A DNA stretch of 64,000 bases, from contig NZ_CP077085.1 of assembly GCF_014268455.2 (NCBI RefSeq), positions 4,443,001 to 4,507,000 of the forward strand. Reading direction: 5' to 3'. Below are positions 60,946 through 64,000 of the stretch, one piece after another. The notes below the pieces were generated by a model. The model had not been told where the DNA came from and made no database searches. It was given only the letters and a program-made list of their open reading frames with translations. Positions within the stretch are counted from its first letter, which is position 1, and each line of letters opens with the position of its first letter. Source of the DNA: Pseudomonas shahriarae (lineage in GTDB: Bacteria > Pseudomonadota > Gammaproteobacteria > Pseudomonadales > Pseudomonadaceae). Position numbers and translations under genes: made by a program.

Positions 60946-63345
60946 TCAGGCAGGCAACCGCTGCGCCTCGACCCGATCCCTGCCCGCCTGCTTGGCCGCA
61001 TACACCGCCGAATCCGCGCGCAGCAACAAGCCATCCACGCCCTCATCGACCCGCCAACTGGCTACGCCAAAACTCGCCGTCACCGTGCCGACGCCGTCCA
61101 TTGGCGTACTGCGCAGCACTTCCCACAACTCAACGGCCAGGCTGTAGGCCTGGACACCATCGGTATTGGGACACAGCACCATGAATTCCTCGCCGCCGAG
61201 GCGGCAGAACACATCGCTGCGGCGCAGGCGCAGGCTGATACGCCGGCACAGCTCCTGCAGCACACCATCCCCCGCCGCGTGCCCATGCTGGTCATTGATG
61301 CGCTTGAAGTGATCAATATCCAGCATGATCACCGCCAGCGACCCCGACGTACGCCGCACCCGACTCATCTCGGCCTTCAGCCGATCCTGGAAGTAGCGAC
61401 GGTTATGGATACCCGTCAACGAATCGGTGATGGACAGTGCCCGCAACTCTTCTTCCACCCGCTTGAGATCGGAGATATCCGACACATAGCCATGCCATAG
61501 CGTACCGCCACCGGGTAACTCTTCCGGCGTCGCCTCGCCACGGATCCAACGCAGGCCCCGGCCCGGCAGTTGTACCCGATATTCTTCGCGCCAGTGACTC
61601 AACTGCAGCGCGGACAGGCGGATAGAGGCGCGGATGCGCTCTGCGTCCTGGGGATGAATACGCTCGAAGACTTGCTTGGCATCCTGTTGCAGCAACCCCG
61701 GGTCGATTTCGTAGATATCGCGAATACCATCGCTGGCGTAGATAAACCGCCAGTTGTCATTGGGTTCGAGGGTGAACTGGAAGATCCCGCCCGGCACGTG
61801 GGCACTGAGTTTTTTCAGCAAACGATCCCGCGCCGCCAGGGCCTCATACGCGCGTTTCTGCTCGGTGACATCCAGGCAGATCGCCAGGTGCCCGATCCAC
61901 AAGCCATGCTCGTCAAGCAATGCCGTGGCCAGCATATTCACGGTCAACTGGCTGCCGTCCTGGCGCACCAACGTCCACTCCCGGGCCTCATGCAGGCTGT
62001 CGCTGCCCTCCACCAGCATCGCCTGGCCGGGCATGATCCGTTTGCCCAGCGCCTGGCTCAACTGCACCGCACGGGCTTCCAGTTCGGGCGCCAGGTGCAG
62101 GCTTTCGAGGGTCATGTGACCGAGCACCTGGTCGGCCTGATAACCCAGCATCTTCTCGGCGCCGGCATTGAACGTGCTGATCACGCCCCGCAAGTCCGTG
62201 GCAATGATCGCCACCTGGGTCGCGGCGTTGAGCACGCTGCGCAACTGGCCATGGGCGCCACGCAACTCATACTCGCGCTGGTGCAATTGCCCCGTACGCT
62301 GCTGGACCAGCCTCAGCGCCCGCTGCCGCTGGCTGACCAGCACATAGAGCAAGGCACTGAGCAACAGGCTGAGCAAACCGCCCATGGCCAGGATACTGCT
62401 CGTCGAAGAGTGATTGGCCTGCACGAACACCTGGCTGGGACGCAGGCTCAAGGCGTAGACATGATCGCCCAGGGTCAGCCGGCGGATCGACTCCAGGCTG
62501 CTATCGCCCACGGGATTGTCCGACTCATACAGCACCTGCTGTTGAGTATCGGAGGTGTCGACAATCTGCATCACCAGGTTATCCCGCGCGGGCTTGGGCA
62601 AACCGTCGGCTACCAATTGGCGCATGCTGATCACCGCCATGACGAAACCGTAGGGTTCGTTGTAGGGCATTTGCGCGGTGGGCGGCCGAGTGACCGGTGC
62701 TACCAGCAACACGCCCATGGTATACGCCGGCTCCACCCCCACCAGCGACATCGGTTGGGATACGGCAATGGTTGCGGAACGGTACGCCCGCTCGATCGTC
62801 GAGCGGCGCAACGGCTGGGCCAGCAGGTCAAACCCCAAGGGCGAGCCGAGGATGCTCTGGGTCTGGCTGTACAACACCGGCACGTACTCGTCACGCTCGT
62901 GCGCCGGTACCAGCGCCCCGGCTTCATTCAACTCACGAATGGAGAAAGGCGCGCCACGCTGGCGTGACACCTGTTGTTCGAACGCCCGGCGCTGATCACG
63001 CGCTACCCGGGGCGCCCAGGCATAGGCACGGGCGCGCAACAGCAACGGCTGGGCGAACCCATCGAAATCTTCGCGGGAAACATCATGGGAGTTGACGAAA
63101 AAACGCTGCAGGCTGCCCAGGCGCTGCTCCTGGTCTTCGAAACGCTCTTCCAGGCGGCTATAGCGCTCGTTGACCAATAACTGGAAACGCTGGCGGACCT
63201 GCTGGTGATGCCGATCGGCCGTGGTCAGCGCCAGCACGGCGGTGAGCGCCACCCCCACCAGCAAGACCACCAATGCCACCAGCCAAGCGGATGCCTGCTC
63301 GCTGATAAATCCCAGTATTTTCGGGCGGACGGCTTGCAACGGCAT
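60946..63345 (-). CDS. CHASE-PAS-GGDEF diguanylate cyclase
   Basis: 799 residues from the ATG at 63345 (MPLQAVRPKI); six residues more if the ATG at 63363 is used. One membrane helix at about 20-42, a periplasmic CHASE domain to about 290 (YAWAPRVARDQRRAFEQQV), a second helix near 318-340, two PAS domains (VISTFNAGAEKMLGYQ; FIYASDGIRDIYEID) and a GGDEF domain with GGEEF at 717-721 and an upstream RRSD inhibitory site. Catalytic residues intact, so an active c-di-GMP synthase with product inhibition. The CHASE ligand is unknown. Confidence 0.92.
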   Translation of the reverse strand: MPLQAVRPKILGFISEQASAWLVALVVLLVGVALTAVLALTTADRHHQQVRQRFQLLVNERYSRLEERFEDQEQRLGSLQRFFVNSHDVSREDFDGFAQPLLLRARAYAWAPRVARDQRRAFEQQVSRQRGAPFSIRELNEAGALVPAHERDEYVPVLYSQTQSILGSPLGFDLLAQPLRRSTIERAYRSATIAVSQPMSLVGVEPAYTMGVLLVAPVTRPPTAQMPYNEPYGFVMAVISMRQLVADGLPKPARDNLVMQIVDTSDTQQQVLYESDNPVGDSSLESIRRLTLGDHVYALSLRPSQVFVQANHSSTSSILAMGGLLSLLLSALLYVLVSQRQRALRLVQQRTGQLHQREYELRGAHGQLRSVLNAATQVAIIATDLRGVISTFNAGAEKMLGYQADQVLGHMTLESLHLAPELEARAVQLSQALGKRIMPGQAMLVEGSDSLHEAREWTLVRQDGSQLTVNMLATALLDEHGLWIGHLAICLDVTEQKRAYEALAARDRLLKKLSAHVPGGIFQFTLEPNDNWRFIYASDGIRDIYEIDPGLLQQDAKQVFERIHPQDAERIRASIRLSALQLSHWREEYRVQLPGRGLRWIRGEATPEELPGGGTLWHGYVSDISDLKRVEEELRALSITDSLTGIHNRRYFQDRLKAEMSRVRRTSGSLAVIMLDIDHFKRINDQHGHAAGDGVLQELCRRISLRLRRSDVFCRLGGEEFMVLCPNTDGVQAYSLAVELWEVLRSTPMDGVGTVTASFGVASWRVDEGVDGLLLRADSAVYAAKQAGRDRVEAQRLPA

Positions 63346-63431
63346 AGGCAAAACTCGAAACACCAGCGTGCAGGAGCGCTACTTCGGCTAAGAGGTTAGT
63401 TATAGCCATCGAGCCCTCTTTTGACCAGCGT

Positions 63432-63468
63432 AAAAAAACCGCGAGCCCGGAAAAATCCAGGCTTGCGG
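63432..63468 (-). terminator. intrinsic terminator after rlmKL
   Basis: Minus-strand arms CCGCAAGCCTGGA and TCCGGGCTCGCGG pair at 12 of 13 positions and are followed by seven T. It ends 13 bases after the rlmKL stop and precedes the cyclase gene. Confidence 0.85.
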
Positions 63469-63480
63469 CTTCAAGGTCGA

Positions 63481-64000
63481 TCAGCGTGCGGTGATTTTCC
63501 AGGCACGATGGATTTTCGGGTTACGGGCAAAATCCGGATCAATGGTTTTATCGCTGATTTCCTCGACGGCATAGCGCTCGCCCAGGTTGTCTTCCAACTG
63601 GAACTTGCGGAAGTTGTTGGAGAAATACAGCACCCCGCCCGGCGCCAGGCGGGCCATGGCCAGGTCGAGCAATTGCACGTGGTCACGCTGGACGTCGAAC
63701 ACACCTTCCATGCGCTTGGAGTTGGAGAAGGTCGGCGGGTCGATGAAGATCAGGTCGAACTCATCACGGCTGGCTTCCAGCCACGCCATCACATCGCCCT
63801 GCTCCAGGCGGTTCTTGTCGGAGAAGCCATTGAGGGACAGGTTGCGGCGCGCCCAGTCCAGATAGGTTTTCGACAGGTCGACGCTGGTGGTGCTGCGCGC
63901 GCCGCCCTTGGCTGCGTGCACGCTGGCGGTGGCGGTGTAGCAATACAGGTTGAGGAAGCGCTTGCCGGCAGCTTCTTTCTGGATGCGCATGCGCATCGGG
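63481..64000 (-). CDS. rlmL: 23S rRNA methyltransferase RlmKL, C-terminal part (5' end outside window)
   Basis: About 173 residues at the end of the bifunctional enzyme; the frame is open to the right edge ([10 protein letters not shown]), matching the linker just before the RlmK domain. [20 protein letters not shown] is the SAM-binding motif [15 protein letters not shown] motif II, and [17 protein letters not shown] the catalytic region. This half makes m7G2069 in 23S rRNA; the RlmL half (m2G2445) lies outside the window. Confidence 0.9.
   Translation of the reverse strand, partial: PMRMRIQKEAAGKRFLNLYCYTATASVHAAKGGARSTTSVDLSKTYLDWARRNLSLNGFSDKNRLEQGDVMAWLEASRDEFDLIFIDPPTFSNSKRMEGVFDVQRDHVQLLDLAMARLAPGGVLYFSNNFRKFQLEDNLGERYAVEEISDKTIDPDFARNPKIHRAWKITAR

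Overview
The window is a 64 kb chromosomal piece of a Pseudomonas, most likely of the P. fluorescens group. Reasons: high-GC core genes; the order smc-zipA-ligA, 4.5S RNA, dnaX-ybaB-recR, acyl-CoA dehydrogenase, apt-anr-hemN-ccoS-ccoI-ccoH-ccoG followed by two tandem cbb3 oxidase operons and aer, which I recall as the Pseudomonas aeruginosa arrangement; and REPIN-type palindromes built on the GGGAGCGGGCTTGC core that is typical of fluorescent pseudomonads. Species-level assignment cannot be made here.

Left part (1-11.0 kb). A surface-polysaccharide segment: an AT-rich gene for a membrane protein with a degenerate kinase-like tail, two overlapping GT4 glycosyltransferases, an Aer-type PAS chemoreceptor, then two AT-rich paralogous acyltransferase-3/SGNH O-acetyltransferases, each behind the same CTGACA-N17-TAGAAT promoter. 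This stretch looks accessory: base composition shifts sharply and the acyltransferases sit between aer and the oxidase genes.

Microaerobic respiration block (11.2-28.9 kb). Two complete ccoNOQP operons, then ccoG-ccoH-ccoI-ccoS for oxidase assembly and copper supply, a TauE/DsbD_2-like membrane protein, hemN (anaerobic haem synthesis) and anr, the oxygen-sensing FNR homologue. Anr boxes are visible upstream of the first ccoN (inside the divergent hydrolase gene) and, in perfect class II position, upstream of hemN; a 9/10 match precedes ccoG. A Phd/VapC toxin-antitoxin pair is wedged between the second ccoP and ccoG. apt follows anr.

Housekeeping block (28.9-49.3 kb). Acyl-CoA dehydrogenase, recR, an MDR oxidoreductase, ybaB, dnaX (all minus strand); a periplasmic binding-type protein; a two-gene operon coding for a second Aer-like receptor and a PAS-AGDEF-EAL protein; a small ORF whose start lies in the loop of a 12-bp hairpin; an XRE regulator; a DUF2167 protein; the 4.5S SRP RNA; a zinc-ribbon metallopeptidase; ligA, zipA and smc.

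Purine salvage block (49.3-58.7 kb). A GntR regulator divergent from xdhA-xdhB-xdhC-guaD (guanine to xanthine to urate), then a second GntR regulator divergent from a BenE-family transporter. The right end carries yggL, dacB (PBP4), a CHASE-PAS-GGEEF diguanylate cyclase and the 3' part of rlmKL.

No tRNA, rRNA, prophage, IS element or CRISPR array was recognised. The least ordinary items are the ABC-TMD-like/pseudokinase fusion, the duplicated acyltransferases with duplicated promoter, the toxin-antitoxin insertion in the oxidase cluster, and the hairpin-enclosed small ORF upstream of the XRE gene.
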